A stretch of DNA of 64,000 nucleotides, from the NCBI GenBank assembly GCA_020465985.1, contig JAANYP010007605.1, forward strand, positions 62,001 through 126,000, given 5' to 3'. A program made the translations under genes and the position numbers. Shown piece after piece: positions 10,684 to 21,149 of the stretch. The notes beneath the pieces are model-generated. The model worked only from the letters and a program-made list of their open reading frames with translations, did no database searches and was not told where the DNA came from. Position 1 is the first letter of the stretch. Each line of letters begins with the position of its first letter. The stretch comes from Centrapalus pauciflorus. Lineage: Eukaryota > Streptophyta > Magnoliopsida > Asterales > Asteraceae.

Positions 10684-10684
10684 A

Positions 10685-10702
10685 TTGGCGTCATCCGTGG
10701 GA
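10685..10702 (+). other. Primer binding site, Tat type
   Basis: TTGGCGTCATCCGTGGGA follows the LTR end. It resembles the TTGGCGCC-class primer sites of Tat/Ogre elements with one CpG-type change. Confidence 0.65.
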
Positions 10703-10747
10703 AGACAACTGGTTACGACAGTATTAGCTTCGTTCTCGGAGTTCAGA

Positions 10748-12440
10748 ATGGATAAGCTGGATGCAACTGAAACAGGTCCTCAAAACCCCTCAGACGTTGA
10801 ACAGCCCCCTCTCTAGGCGGGTCTCTAGACGTCCTCAGGGGTAGCAGAACCTTCCCTAGTCGCTGAGGTACCTCTTCCCTCTTTAGTACCTGATGCACCT
10901 CCACAAGTGATAAACCGTCAGTTTGTAGCAGCGAACTTTGAACAGCTCCAGGCCCTTATGCGAGAACACACTCGCTCTGTTGAGGCACCACCCCTAGACA
11001 GGAGCAACGAGGTGATGATGGAATACGAAGATGGGGACTCAGAAGAGATGGACGAACATATAGATACGCAGGAGCTGGAGGTGGGGGAGAGACTAGCTCA
11101 AAGATTTCAAGAGGTACAAGCGACTAGAACCAAAATGTCGGTTGGAAGTGAGGCTAACCCCCTTCTGCAAACCACAGCCAAGCGGACCACACAAGGCACA
11201 AGAACCCCCTAACTACACCGCCTACTTTGGTGTCACGAAGGGAGAGCTCCTCGCAAGGCAAGGCCTCGGAGGCAGCCAGAGGCACAAGAAGGAGGGAGCA
11301 CATAGAGCTGTTACCTCAAGTTAGGTTTACGAACCAAGGGCGTCGGGGAATGAGAGAGGTGGTGATCCCCACCAAGAGCAGGACCTCTTAGGGCCACGCC
11401 CACAAGGAGTTCCAAAAGAGGCTCAGCCCCCTTAGTTTAGATACTCATTTTCATGAGGTCGACATGGAAGACCCCTCCCCATTCGTAGAATGGATTGAAG
11501 ACTACCCGCTTCCCGAAGGCCTGAAACTACCTTCTGACGTAGGGGTATATGATGGGACGGGAGACACGGATGATCATTGGCGTTTATTTTCAGGAGCTGT
11601 AAAGATGTCTAAGTGGGTACCGCCAGTAGCATGTCACATGTTTTCAATGACACTGAAGGGTACGCCCGTCTATGGTTGGAGTCGCTATCGCCAGGGGGTA
11701 TCAATAGCCTTGATGAGTTGAGGACTAAATTTCGTTCCAATTTCATGATGCAGCAACGGTACACTAAAACCCACCTAGAACTTCACAATATTAAACAAAC
11801 CGAGGCGGAAGGCCTGCGGGCTTTCGTTGAAAGGTACAACTTAGAAAGTCAGCAGATAAGGGGTTTAGGAGATGATGCCAAAGTATCTGTTTTCATACAT
11901 GGGCTCAGGCATCAGCAGCGGAGTTTTTGTCTCAGGATCTTCCAGCCTCCTATCAGGAATGCCTGGAAAAGACTTATGCCTACATTGGATCCAAAGAGTT
12001 GTCCACTCAAAATTAAACCCCTAGGAAAGCATATCAAGAAAGGAGTCACAAGTCCTACCAAGGCAAGGAGCATGACACCTCGTTCAGGGGTCGTCGAGAC
12101 AGAGAAGAAAAGTATATTCTGTATAGTCGCAGGGATGACAAGTACAGAAGGAATGATGCCCTTCTTTTGCTTACTAAAACCCCAAGGGAAATCTTGGCAA
12201 TGGAGACGTTGGCCTCCTCGTTTAAGCCTCCTGCTCGTATGCAGGGCGACCCCAAAAAGAGAAATCAGGAGGAGTACTGCAAGTTTCACGAAGATAACGG
12301 ACACCGTACCAACGATTGCATAGAGTTACGCAAGAGCATAGAAGGGGCGATCAAAGTCGGAAAGCTCTCACACCTGGTTAGAGACATAAATGGGAAATCG
12401 CAGTCTAAGGAACAAAACCAGAAAAGGCGATACGCCTGGC
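10748..12440 (+). pseudogene. Tat-lineage gag, frameshifted
   Basis: Capsid/nucleocapsid remnant. It starts at ATG 10748, has an in-frame stop near 10817, and resumes with the acidic segment at 10907-11212. A Retrotrans_gag-type region follows (about 11464-11930: VEWIEDYPLPEGLKLPS, then WLESLSPGGINSLDEL in another frame, then AFVERYNLESQQIRGL). The zinc-knuckle-like motif CKFHEDNGHRTNDC lies near 12277-12318. At least three frame changes are needed to follow it, so no functional protein is expected. GC content is higher than in the flanking hairpins. Confidence 0.75.
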
Positions 12441-12559
12441 AAAAGGACAAAGCGCCTGACTGCTCGAAGTTAAAGGAGCCTGTCGCTGAGATCCTTATGG
12501 TGGGAGTAGCTAGCGAAACCCTCCCAAGAAGAGAAAGTCATCGACTATGGAGGGTACGG

Positions 12560-13105
12560 AGATTTGTTTCCCTCCAGGGGGGAATGACACACTGTGGACC
12601 AGTGGTAATCAAGGCTATAATTGAAGATGTACGCGTCTGGAGAGTATACATGGACGGGGGAAGTGCATGCGACATCCTTTATGAGGACTGCTTTTTACAC
12701 ATGCCCGATTCCATACGAAAAAGGCTGCAACGCGCATCAACTCCTTTAAAAGGGTTCTCGGGGGAAATATCTTGGCCTTTAGGGCAACTTCATTTGCGGG
12801 TATCCTTGCGACAGGGCTAGGTGGAAAGAGAGGAGCTGGTGACTTTCCTTGTGGTACGCTCTAAATTATCTTATAATGCCATCTTGGGACGCCCGTCATT
12901 GGCGAAGCTACAGGCCATTGTTTCCACTGGGCATGGGATGGTAAAGTTTCCCACTTCATGTGGCGTCATGACCATCCTGACTGAGCGTCTGGAGCAGGTG
13001 GAAGAATGTTCGCAAGTGCAGAAAGTGACGGATGTAAAGGGGGGAGATGAGGAAGGGTCACAGGCCACAACTAGCGTGATTGTCAATCAAGATTATCCAG
13101 AATAG
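12560..13105 (+). pseudogene. Tat-lineage aspartic protease region
   Basis: Contains the active-site-like VYMDGGSACDILYE (about 12643-12687) and, after an in-frame TAG near 12818-12820, the LSYNAILGRPSLAKLQAI flap/hinge motif typical of plant Gypsy proteases. The frame is broken, so this is a remnant. Confidence 0.7.
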
Positions 13106-13139
13106 ATGGTTGTCGTTGGGGTTAATCTCCCGGAGGCCG

Positions 13140-13850
13140 TTAAAAGGGGAGTCGAAATCTTTTAAGAAGGAACAAGGACGTTATCGTCTGGACACCAAAC
13201 GACATGACCCAGATTCCACGAAAGCTGGAGATGGAGAAAGGAAGGGTAATCAAAACTACCCACTCCTTAAACATAGAACCCAATGCAACTCCCATTTGCC
13301 AAAAGAAAAGGCCCTTGCTGCACGAACGAGATAAGGCGGTATGTGAAGAGGTCACAAAACTTGTAGCGGATGCAATCCTAAGGGAGGTCAAATACCATAC
13401 ATGGGTCGCTAACCCTGTCATGGTTTGTACAGCCGACGGAAGTTGGAGGATGTGCATTGATTTCAAGGACCTTAACAAGGCATGCCCCAAGGATTGTTAC
13501 CCATTGCCGGAGATCGACTGGAAGGTGGAGTCTCTGGCGGGTTTCCTTTTCAAGTGTTTCTTAGACGCTTATAAAGGGTATCACCAGATACAGATGGACG
13601 AGAAGGATGAAGACAAGACTGCATTCCACACTAGCCAGGGTATCTTCTGTTACATCAAGATGCCTTTCGACTTGAAAAACGCAGGGGCTACGTATCAACG
13701 CCTAGTCGATCAGGTGTTTAAGGGTCACATCGGGTGAAATCTTGAAGTATATGGGGATGACATGGTTATAAAGAGCAGGATAGAAGGATCTCTCCTAGAA
13801 GATATAGAAAAATGTTTCAGAAGCTAAGGAAGGTTAACATGAAACTTAAT
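13140..13850 (+). pseudogene. Tat-lineage reverse transcriptase
   Basis: The open frame from 13204 to 13737 carries SWRMCIDFKDLNKACPKD, the first catalytic aspartate in CFLDAYKGYHQI, and the MPFDLKNAGATYQRL motif. After a TGA at 13735-13737 the active-site box reads YGDD (13750-13761); plant Tat copies more often have YVDD. A further stop follows near 13825. The first three polymerase motifs are intact, but the stops exclude a functional enzyme. Confidence 0.8.
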
Positions 13851-15251
13851 CCCAAGAAGTGCACGTTTGGGGTAGAAGAAGGCCATTTCTTAGGACACCT
13901 GATCACTAGGGACGCCATCAAAGCCAATCCGAAGAAGGCTCTCGTCATAGCAGATTTGGCACCTCCTAACACTATCAAGGAGGTACAAAGTCAATGGCAA
14001 GTTAGCAGCGTTAAGTCGTTTCTTATCCAAAGCGGCTGAAAGATCTTTACCGTTCTTTAAGACACTTAAGGGTACGTTTGAAAAAAGTGGTTTCAAATGG
14101 ACAGACGAAGCGGACAACGCCTTCAAGGAAATGAAAAAAGGTAATAACGGAGCTTCCCTCGATCACAGCACCCATTCCAGGGAGGAGCTGATCATGTATT
14201 TACCCACATCCGATGAAACTATAAGTGTCGTTTTGCTAGATGAAAGGGATAAAAGACAGATGCCCATATATTTTGTGAGCAGGACGTTGCAAGGGCCTGA
14301 GTTGAACTACCCACCCCTTGAGAAATTATCTTTAGCTTTGGTCAATGCTGCCAGAAAGCTGAGACGTTATTTTCAAGCTCACACGGTGGTAGTCTTGACA
14401 GACCAGCCGATCAGACGGATCCTTTTCAAACCAAAGATGTCGGGTAGACTTGCAAAATGGGCGATTGAGCTGGGAGAACACAATATTGAGTTTAGACCTA
14501 GATCTGCTTATAAGGGGCAAATTCTGGCCGACTTCTTGGCTAGACGAATGCTCTGCTACCTGCGGCAACAGCAACGAAAGGCATGAGCGCCTGGATTTTG
14601 TATATTGATGGATCATCTGTGTTGGAAGGCTCTAGGGCTGGTTTGATTCTGACAGATCCTGAAGGGAAAGAGCACACGTATGCTCTTCGTTTCAACTTCA
14701 CCGCTTCCAACAACGAAGCCGAATACGAAGTCTTACTAGTTGGCCTGCGCATGGCCTCTCTGGGGGTGGCAGACCTGCAGGTGCACATTGATCCCACTCA
14801 TGTGGTTAACTATATCGATGTTCTAGTAATTAATTGAAAATCCTTGCAGATATACGTCGATTCCCAGTTGGTGGCCAATCAGGTCAATGGGTCATTCGAA
14901 GCAAGGGACAAAGCAATGATAGATTATTTGGCGGAGGCTAAGCGCCTCATGGTGGGTTTTGCTAGTTGCCGGATATCTCAAATACCGCGAGGTAAGAACA
15001 AGAAGGCGGATGTTTTAAGCAAATTGGCCACTTTAACTTTTGCTCATCTCACCAAAGAGGTTCTTATAGAGGTACTCGAAGAAAGGTCCATAGTGGCTAG
15101 GCGAGTCATGGAAATTCATGAAGCAAATCCTACCTGGATGACACCTATCTACGAGTATCTATTAAGTGGAACATTGCCCGGAAACGAAAAGGAGGCAAGG
15201 AAGATACGAATCAAGGCACCTCGCTTCACCATCAAAGATAATATCATGTAA
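13812..15251 (+). pseudogene. Tat-lineage RT thumb/connection and RNase H, with a 69-bp GT-AG insertion
   Basis: 13812-14126 matches the RT tail (LNPKKCTFGVEEGHFLGHL) and then shifts frame. 14131-14586 holds the connection and first RNase H-like half (ALVNAARKLRRYFQAH, IEFRPRSAYKGQILADFL). 14583-15251 holds the second RNase H (WILYIDGSSVLEGSRAGL, TASNNEAEYEVLL). The frame continues across 14781-14849, a 69-nt block that interrupts the conserved phrase between ADLQ and IYVDSQLVANQVNG and carries a stop. Two RNase H-like modules are typical of Tat/Ogre elements. Confidence 0.75.
14781..14849 (+). other. Intron-like 69-bp insertion in the RNase H frame
   Basis: Begins GTGCAC and ends with CCTTGCAG, is 69 nt (23 codons) long and contains an in-frame stop (TGA near 14836). 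It has an AT-rich TAATTAATTGA branch-point-like stretch. Removing it restores the conserved phrase ADLQ-IYVDSQ in frame. Splicing is inferred, not shown. Confidence 0.45.
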
Positions 15252-15257
15252 CGCAGG

Positions 15258-16071
15258 TCGTACCTAGGCCCCTGGTTTCGATGCGTCGGACCAATGCAGG
15301 CTACTAATATCATCCAGGAAATGCATGAAGGCTCGTGTGACATTCATTGAGGTACAAGAGCGATATTCGGTAAGATACTTCGGATGGGTTATTATTGGCC
15401 TCATATTAAAAGAGATGTGGAGGAAGAGAGTAAAAAATGTTCGTCTTGCCAAATACATGCCTCCATGGTCAGGCAATCGCAGCATAAGCTAGTTCCTATT
15501 ACCTCATCATGGCCATTCGCAAAATGGGGAATCGACATCGTAGGACCGTTTCCCGATGCGCCTGGAAGGGTAAAGTTCCTCTTGGTAGCGGTGGATTATT
15601 TCACCAAGTGGGTGGAAGCAAAACCTTTAGCGACGATCTTGGGAAAACACGTACGTAACTTCGTCTAGGAACACATCGTATGTCGTTTCGGCATTCCCAG
15701 GATAATGGTCAGTGACAATGGTAAACAATTTGCTGATGAGCCGTTTAAGTCTTGGGGCGAAGAGTTGAATATTGAACAACGCTTCACGTCGGTGGCACAC
15801 CCACAGGCCAATGGTCAGGCGGAAGTGGCTAACAGAGAAATCCTAAAGGGTTTGAAGGCACGTTTAGGCGCCTGTCGAACTGGATGGGTAAAGGAGCTCC
15901 CTAACGTCTTATGGGGGTTACGCACTACGCCTAAGGTTCGCATGGGCGAAACGCCTTTCTGTCTTGTCTACGGATCTGAGGCGGTGTTACCTGCTGAAAT
16001 CAGTGTTCCGTCACCTAGAGTGATCACTTTCACTGAGCATGGGAACAAAGAGCAGAGTTGCCTAGACCTAG
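15258..16071 (+). pseudogene. Tat-lineage integrase, N-terminal and catalytic part
   Basis: It shows the zinc-binding tail CSSCQIH and the catalytic core with D in WGIDIVGPFPDA, D in MVSDNGKQF, and E in the GQAEVANRE segment. A TAG at 15666-15668 divides 15384-15668 from 15705-16071. The frame stops at 16071 only because the Sirevirus-like element was inserted, and it resumes at 29566. Confidence 0.8.
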
Positions 16072-16727
16072 TGTTGGTACACCCTGTGTGACGATAGCAG
16101 TCTAAGTGATCCTACATTGTGGTTTTAGCAAGTGTTTGTTATATATGTTTATATATGGTTGATAATTATTATTGTTTGTGTGTTTGAACTTGATGTAACG
16201 TATTACAAGAAGTTCAAACATAAAGATCAAAGATAAAATCAATCATAAGGTGAAAACATAAGTTTCAATACTAAGTTGAGTATGTGAAATAGTAGATTCG
16301 AAATGTCTAAGGACTAGGATTCGAATCTGGTTAGATTCAAATGAGTCACTTAGACAGGTTCGAATGTAATCCACTTAGGCAGATTCGAGAATGTCAGATG
16401 GACAAACTCGAATGGGCTTTGGGCCGGATTCGAGTTTGGCCCATAACAGACTCGAATTAGCCTCTATAATTAGGGATAGACTCGAAATATTATTAGACTT
16501 TTTGCAGAATTCGAGAGTGATTAAGCATTAAGCGATTTCGAGTTTATCATCAGTGTTAGTGTCGTTTCGGAGAGAATCAGTTCGTAGGTTCGTTCGTGTG
16601 TCGTTCGTGCAGCTTCTGATAGTCTCCGTGTTTCTGGTGAGTGTTGTTACCGTCAAGCCGTTAACGAGGATTCTGCACTCGTTGACGGTGTCGCGTCTAG
16701 ATAGATCTCGTAGTGGTAGACCTTACA
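16072..16727 (+). repeat. 5' LTR of the Sirevirus-like element
   Basis: Starts TGTTGGTACACCC and ends GACCTTACA. It contains a TATATATG-rich stretch (16138-16158) and about ten copies of a TCGA-core motif at 16285-16540. Confidence 0.95.
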
Positions 16728-16729
16728 AG

Positions 16730-16740
16730 TGGTATCAGAG
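16730..16740 (+). other. Primer binding site (tRNA-iMet type)
   Basis: TGGTATCAGAG two bases after the LTR end. Confidence 0.9.
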
Positions 16741-16959
16741 ACAGGTTGGTGTTCTTCGTGTTCTTCGTGTTCATCTAGATATATCCTAGGTTTCTTGACG
16801 CTTTTGGACGGTTTTTCTCTCATCTGTGTGTTTTTCGTGTTCTTCGAGCCTAGCAAATCGTCATCCGGGAAATACTTTGTGTTTTTCATGTTTTTGATCG
16901 AAATCAATATTTTTCGTTGTAACAATATTGATTTAATCTGCAAAACGTTAAAAAATCAA

Positions 16960-17389
16960 AGTATTAGACGTTTTTCGAGTTTGCGGCGCTCGAATCTATT
17001 AGGGGTAATTAGGGTTACACTTAGTCTCGAGTCTAACCAAATACACTCCTTTCGAGTCTGATACAGAGTGTTTTCGAATCTAATTCGAGTTTGTGCTAGT
17101 TTCGAATAGGGTCTCGAGTCTGCTGACATTCGAGTTTGTTTCGAATTTGGTCTAGAATCGAATAGGGCTTCGAATCTACTGTTTGTTCGAGTTTGCCTTG
17201 ACCTTCGAATTTGAGGAATTTCGAATCTGTCATTAGTTTCGACTTTGATTGAATTACCAAAACTTAATCGAATTTAATCCCAAATAAATTTAAATTTAAT
17301 TATATTCGAATCTACCTAGATTCGAAAGAATTAACTCAAATTAGTTTCGAATTAAATTAATTAAGTTCAATTCAATTACTTTCGAAAAG
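16960..17389 (+). repeat. Leader packed with TTCGAATCTG/TTCGAGTTTG motifs
   Basis: About twenty occurrences of a TCGA core flanked by T/C-T on the left and A/G-T-C/T-T on the right within roughly 430 bp between the primer site and gag. No coding frame covers it. The same motif recurs in the LTRs and near 25060-25690. Confidence 0.8.
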
Positions 17390-18841
17390 ATGTCAAATCT
17401 TAAAAAATTCCTGGAAATGGACCACGAGGTCGGGAAGGCAAACACTCCGCCTAAGCTGATGAAACTCGAGGATTACTATTGGTGGAAAGATCGGTTTACC
17501 GATTTTGTGCGTTTCAATGACATGCGCATGTGGGTTTGTATTGACAAAGGATACATTCCACCAATTTCTGAAGTTGAAGGCCGTCAGAGAGTCTTATCAT
17601 ACCAAATGATGAAGGAGGATGATAAGAAACTGTATGAAGCTGAGAACAAAGCTTTCTCGATAATTCGAATGGTGTTGCCTCAGGATATACTACACACATT
17701 TAGGACTCAAAAGACATCTAAGGAACTTTGGGAGTCACTAGAGAAAAGGTGTGAGGGTAATCCAAGGGTACGAAGGAAGCGTATGGAATTATTGAAACAA
17801 CAGTTTGCGATTTTCAAGGCGTTAATGGATGAACAGCTGGATGACACAATCACCCGCTTCTATCATCTATTGACGGAGCTTGAAAGTCACGGGATTGAGT
17901 ATAATGACACTGAGAAGAACAATAAGCTTCTTGATGCCTTACCAACCAAATGGGCTATGTATGTGGCAATGATCAAGCTTAATGAAGACAAGTATTATAC
18001 CCAATCTTTGGAGGATATTGTGGGAACGTTGCGAGCTTATCATTTCGAGCTACTGAAGGCCGAAACTGATTATGAACAAGTCCAGAATCCAGCGATGTAT
18101 TTTGGAAAATCAACAAACCCTTCAGCGACCGCCGATCTGAAGACTGCTACAGCGTTTTTCACCGGAGAAACGTCGTCACCAGCAGAGTCTGATGATACAT
18201 TGAACAGAGCGTTCTTAGGGTTGGGAAGATCAGAAGAACAGCAACCTCAAGCAGCACATGCGACGACATCTCAGAGCTATTCTAAGATGCCCATGAGCGC
18301 TAAATCAGCGGAAGAACATTTGAACTTACTTGCTTCATTTGTGGCCGCGTACGGGAACTGCGTTCAAGGGAAAATTAACGATCCTGCACTCTGGAATGAA
18401 GACTATGATCAGGTCGACCCTGACGATCTTGAGGAAATGGATCTAAAATGGAAACTGGCCATGGTAACCCAACGGGTTAAAAGATTCATCAAACGAACTG
18501 GGAGGAATCTGACGATGAACAATAAGGGAATTGGATTTGATAAGTCCAAGGTCAAGTGCTACAACTGTCAAGGTCTGGGACACTTCGCCAGAGAATGTCA
18601 GAGACCGAAGGTAGATACGTACCAAGGGAAGATTCAGCATCAGGGACAGTTTCAGAATCAGTCCCAACAACGATACCTTCCAAGTTCATCTGCCGGTCAA
18701 GCCAATCTAGCTGGTCTACTATCAAATGTCACTTCAGACAGACAGCTAGATGGTACTTACAACTGGAGTTCACATCCAGAATCAAATGCTCGGGCTTTTA
18801 TGGCTGAAGTCACGGAGAATGGGTGTGAATGGGAAGAGTAG
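17390..18841 (+). CDS. Gag polyprotein, N-terminal part (UBN2-type capsid and CCHC knuckle)
   Basis: The 483-codon frame begins at the first ATG after the leader. Residues about 20-230 look like the gag-polypeptide (UBN2) capsid domain of Copia elements (YYWWKDRFTDFVR near the start, LWESLEKRCEGNPRVRRKRMEL in the middle). The CCHC nucleocapsid knuckle CYNCQGLGHFAREC lies at residues 390-403, preceded by a basic stretch. Gag packages the element RNA into cytoplasmic particles. The frame ends at TAG (18839-18841), but the same frame stays open to 19609, so the stop is probably a mutation within a longer Gag or a read-through site. Confidence 0.85.
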   Translation: MSNLKKFLEMDHEVGKANTPPKLMKLEDYYWWKDRFTDFVRFNDMRMWVCIDKGYIPPISEVEGRQRVLSYQMMKEDDKKLYEAENKAFSIIRMVLPQDILHTFRTQKTSKELWESLEKRCEGNPRVRRKRMELLKQQFAIFKALMDEQLDDTITRFYHLLTELESHGIEYNDTEKNNKLLDALPTKWAMYVAMIKLNEDKYYTQSLEDIVGTLRAYHFELLKAETDYEQVQNPAMYFGKSTNPSATADLKTATAFFTGETSSPAESDDTLNRAFLGLGRSEEQQPQAAHATTSQSYSKMPMSAKSAEEHLNLLASFVAAYGNCVQGKINDPALWNEDYDQVDPDDLEEMDLKWKLAMVTQRVKRFIKRTGRNLTMNNKGIGFDKSKVKCYNCQGLGHFARECQRPKVDTYQGKIQHQGQFQNQSQQRYLPSSSAGQANLAGLLSNVTSDRQLDGTYNWSSHPESNARAFMAEVTENGCEWEE

Positions 18842-19609
18842 ACCACAAGGGACAGCAATCCGATGTGGGTGGAGAAGACGAATGATCAGACGGTTCTGGA
18901 GTTTGCCGCTAAAATGGCCAACGTGGAATCTGATAACACAAAGGTTAGTCTGACTTACTCTTTTTTTCATGAGTTATGTGTATTGTGTGTTACTTCTAAT
19001 GATAGGTTAAATCTAGTCTTAGAATCACATAAAATCATAACTGCTCAAAATGAGTCTTTAAAAACTGAAAACGCTAGCATAAACGACATTAAGCAAGATC
19101 TTAAGGAAAAACTTAAGGCTGATGCTCAAGATGTAATAGTTCTGAAAGACAAACTGAGTGAGCAGTGTGTTAGGTTAGAGCTTATGTATGAGCATGTAGA
19201 GGCCTTGACCAAAAATCTTAAGGACAAAGACATAGAGCTAGCTGAAACAAAGGTAAAGGTAGCAGAGGCCAATAGTAAGCTAGAGAAGTTTAGGAATTCA
19301 AGCCTGAACCTAGGGAAAGTTTTAGATGCTCAAAGACAATCTAAAAAGCCCGTAGGTCTAGGGTTTCATGAAATTCCTCCACCTTTTAATGCAAACTACG
19401 TGCCTCAACCTCAGGACAAAACTGACAAATCAGTAGACTTAGAGGACATACCTGCACCTATATCTGAGCCTGTAGAAGAAAATACACCTAGGGTGGCTGA
19501 CACAACTGTCAAGGTTAAGAAAGTCAAATTTGTGTCTTCCTCCAGTGAAACACCTGAGGAAAACATAAAATTGATTTTAATGATCAGGACGATGAGCCAG
19601 TCGCGATAG
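18842..19609 (+). pseudogene. Gag C-terminal coiled-coil extension
   Basis: In the same frame as the upstream gag after one TAG. It encodes a heptad-rich Lys/Glu/Leu segment (roughly 19010-19330), then a Pro-rich acidic tail. Extended coiled coils after the first knuckle are known in Sirevirus Gags. A 1-nt frame change near 19570 (in AACATAAAATTGATTTT) moves the true frame to the one that reads on to 20265. Confidence 0.75.
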
Positions 19610-19680
19610 ATGTACAAAAGGACCAAGACACTAGTGAGACACTTAAGTCTAAGGGCACACACAAGAAGTCCATAGATAAG

Positions 19681-20265
19681 ATGTCCTGCTTCAGATGTCA
19701 TGAAAAGGGGCATGTTGCTTCTCACTGTCCGCTTAGGAAAGCCGAAGTTACACCTAAGACAGTGAACCCAACACCTGTTAAGCCCTCAACAAATGTGGCG
19801 AGCACTAGTAGTTCTCAGAGTACCGAGAAAACTGTGCAGGCCGCACCAAAACAAGTTGTGAAACAAACACCGGTAAAGGTTGGACCAAAAGAAGTGGTTA
19901 GGATAAATTCACCGAATCGTGTCATTAATCAATCTAGGTCAGCACCTCAACAAGTCTATAGGAGCACAACACCTAGCAGGTCACACACTCCAGTTAGGTC
20001 TCATACTCCTGTTAGACATTACGCACCGGTTAGAGCTCAGGGATCACAATCTGAAATGCAATATAATCGGAATAATTCGAGAGTTCCACAACAAATGCCT
20101 ACTCAAAGGCAAAGAGTGAATTTACATTACTCGGCACCACAACAAACTCCTGTTCAACGACCCAATTCACCTGAAAGGCGAGATGGGTATTTGAAAGAGT
20201 TTAAGTATGTGGACGAGAATGGTATAACCAAGTCAGTTATGGCTTGGGTTCCCCGTGATAACTAA
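19681..20265 (+). pseudogene. Gag tail with second CCHC knuckle and basic Ser/Pro/Thr linker
   Basis: Open frame continuing gag after the frameshift (the coding sense extends back to about 19572). It carries a second knuckle, CFRCHEKGHVASHC, at about 19687-19728, followed by a Pro/Ser/Gln/Arg-rich basic region with SHTPVR repeats. It ends at TAA (20263-20265) with the same frame open beyond into protease, so this stop marks the gag/pol boundary. Confidence 0.75.
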
Positions 20266-21141
20266 CCTATTTTCTTTCATGTGCAGGAGATTACCACAGG
20301 TCCAAACAACAAATGGTTCGTCGACAGTGGATGCTCCAGGCACATGACAGGGGAAAGAAGTCTCCTTACAGACTTCAAGGGTGGGAATCGGGGATTTGTA
20401 TCATTCGCGGGTAATAAAGGAGGAAACATCACGGGTACCGGAGTGGTCACTAATGGGACGATCAAGTTGGACCAAGTTTATCACGTTGATAAACTGGTTC
20501 ACAATCTCATTAGTGTATCTCAAATCTGTGACAAGAAGAATTCAGTGTTGTTCACTGACACTGAAGCGTTAGTGCTAAAACCGGGATTCAAGATTCCTGA
20601 AGAATGGGTATTGATGCGGGCACCAAGGAAGAATGACTTGTACATGCTTGATATGAACAAGCCGGAGACTTCGATGGGGCCAATTTGTTTATTATCCAAA
20701 GCTTCGGAGACGGAATCGGTATTGTGGCACAGACGCATGGCTCACTTGCACCTAAGAAAGATGAACTACATAATGAAAAATGGATTGGTGCAAGGTGTGC
20801 CTATGAAGAGCTTTCAGTTCGAGGACAAGTGTCTACCATGCAAGAAGGGCAAACAACATAAGAAGACACACAAGTCCAAGACGCAGAACTCCATAACCTC
20901 TACATTCGATTTGTTGCACATGGATCTTTTCGGACCTATCAACAAAAGGAGTATAGGAGGTAGTTGGTATTGTTTAGTTATCACTGACGACTACTCACGA
21001 TTTTCTTGGGTTTTCTTTCTAGGTACAAAGGACGAGACGGCTTCCAAGCTCATCGGGTTCTTAGACCAAGTGGAGAATTCCTACGGAACAAGGGTTAAAA
21101 GGATACGGAGTGATAATGGAACAGAGTTCAAAACACTGTAA
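20266..21141 (+). pseudogene. Copia protease and integrase N-terminal/catalytic part
   Basis: In frame with the preceding gag tail. It contains the retropepsin active site WFVDSGCSRHMTG, the GAG_pre-integrase zinc motif (WHRRMAHLH ... CLPCKKGK), then integrase catalytic D in LHMDLFGPI and D in RIRSDNGTEFK. A stop (TAA near 21139) and a 1-nt shift separate it from the next frame, cutting integrase before its catalytic glutamate. A splice-acceptor-like TTTCTTTCATGTGCAG lies at 20271-20286, just after the gag stop. Confidence 0.85.
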
Positions 21142-21149
21142 TTGGTGTA

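Noticed and set aside
20266..20286. Gag-Pol joined by stop-codon read-through
   Set aside because: The TAA context does not match the suppression context I know for SIRE1 (UAG-based, between pol and env); left as a stop with an acceptor-like tract.
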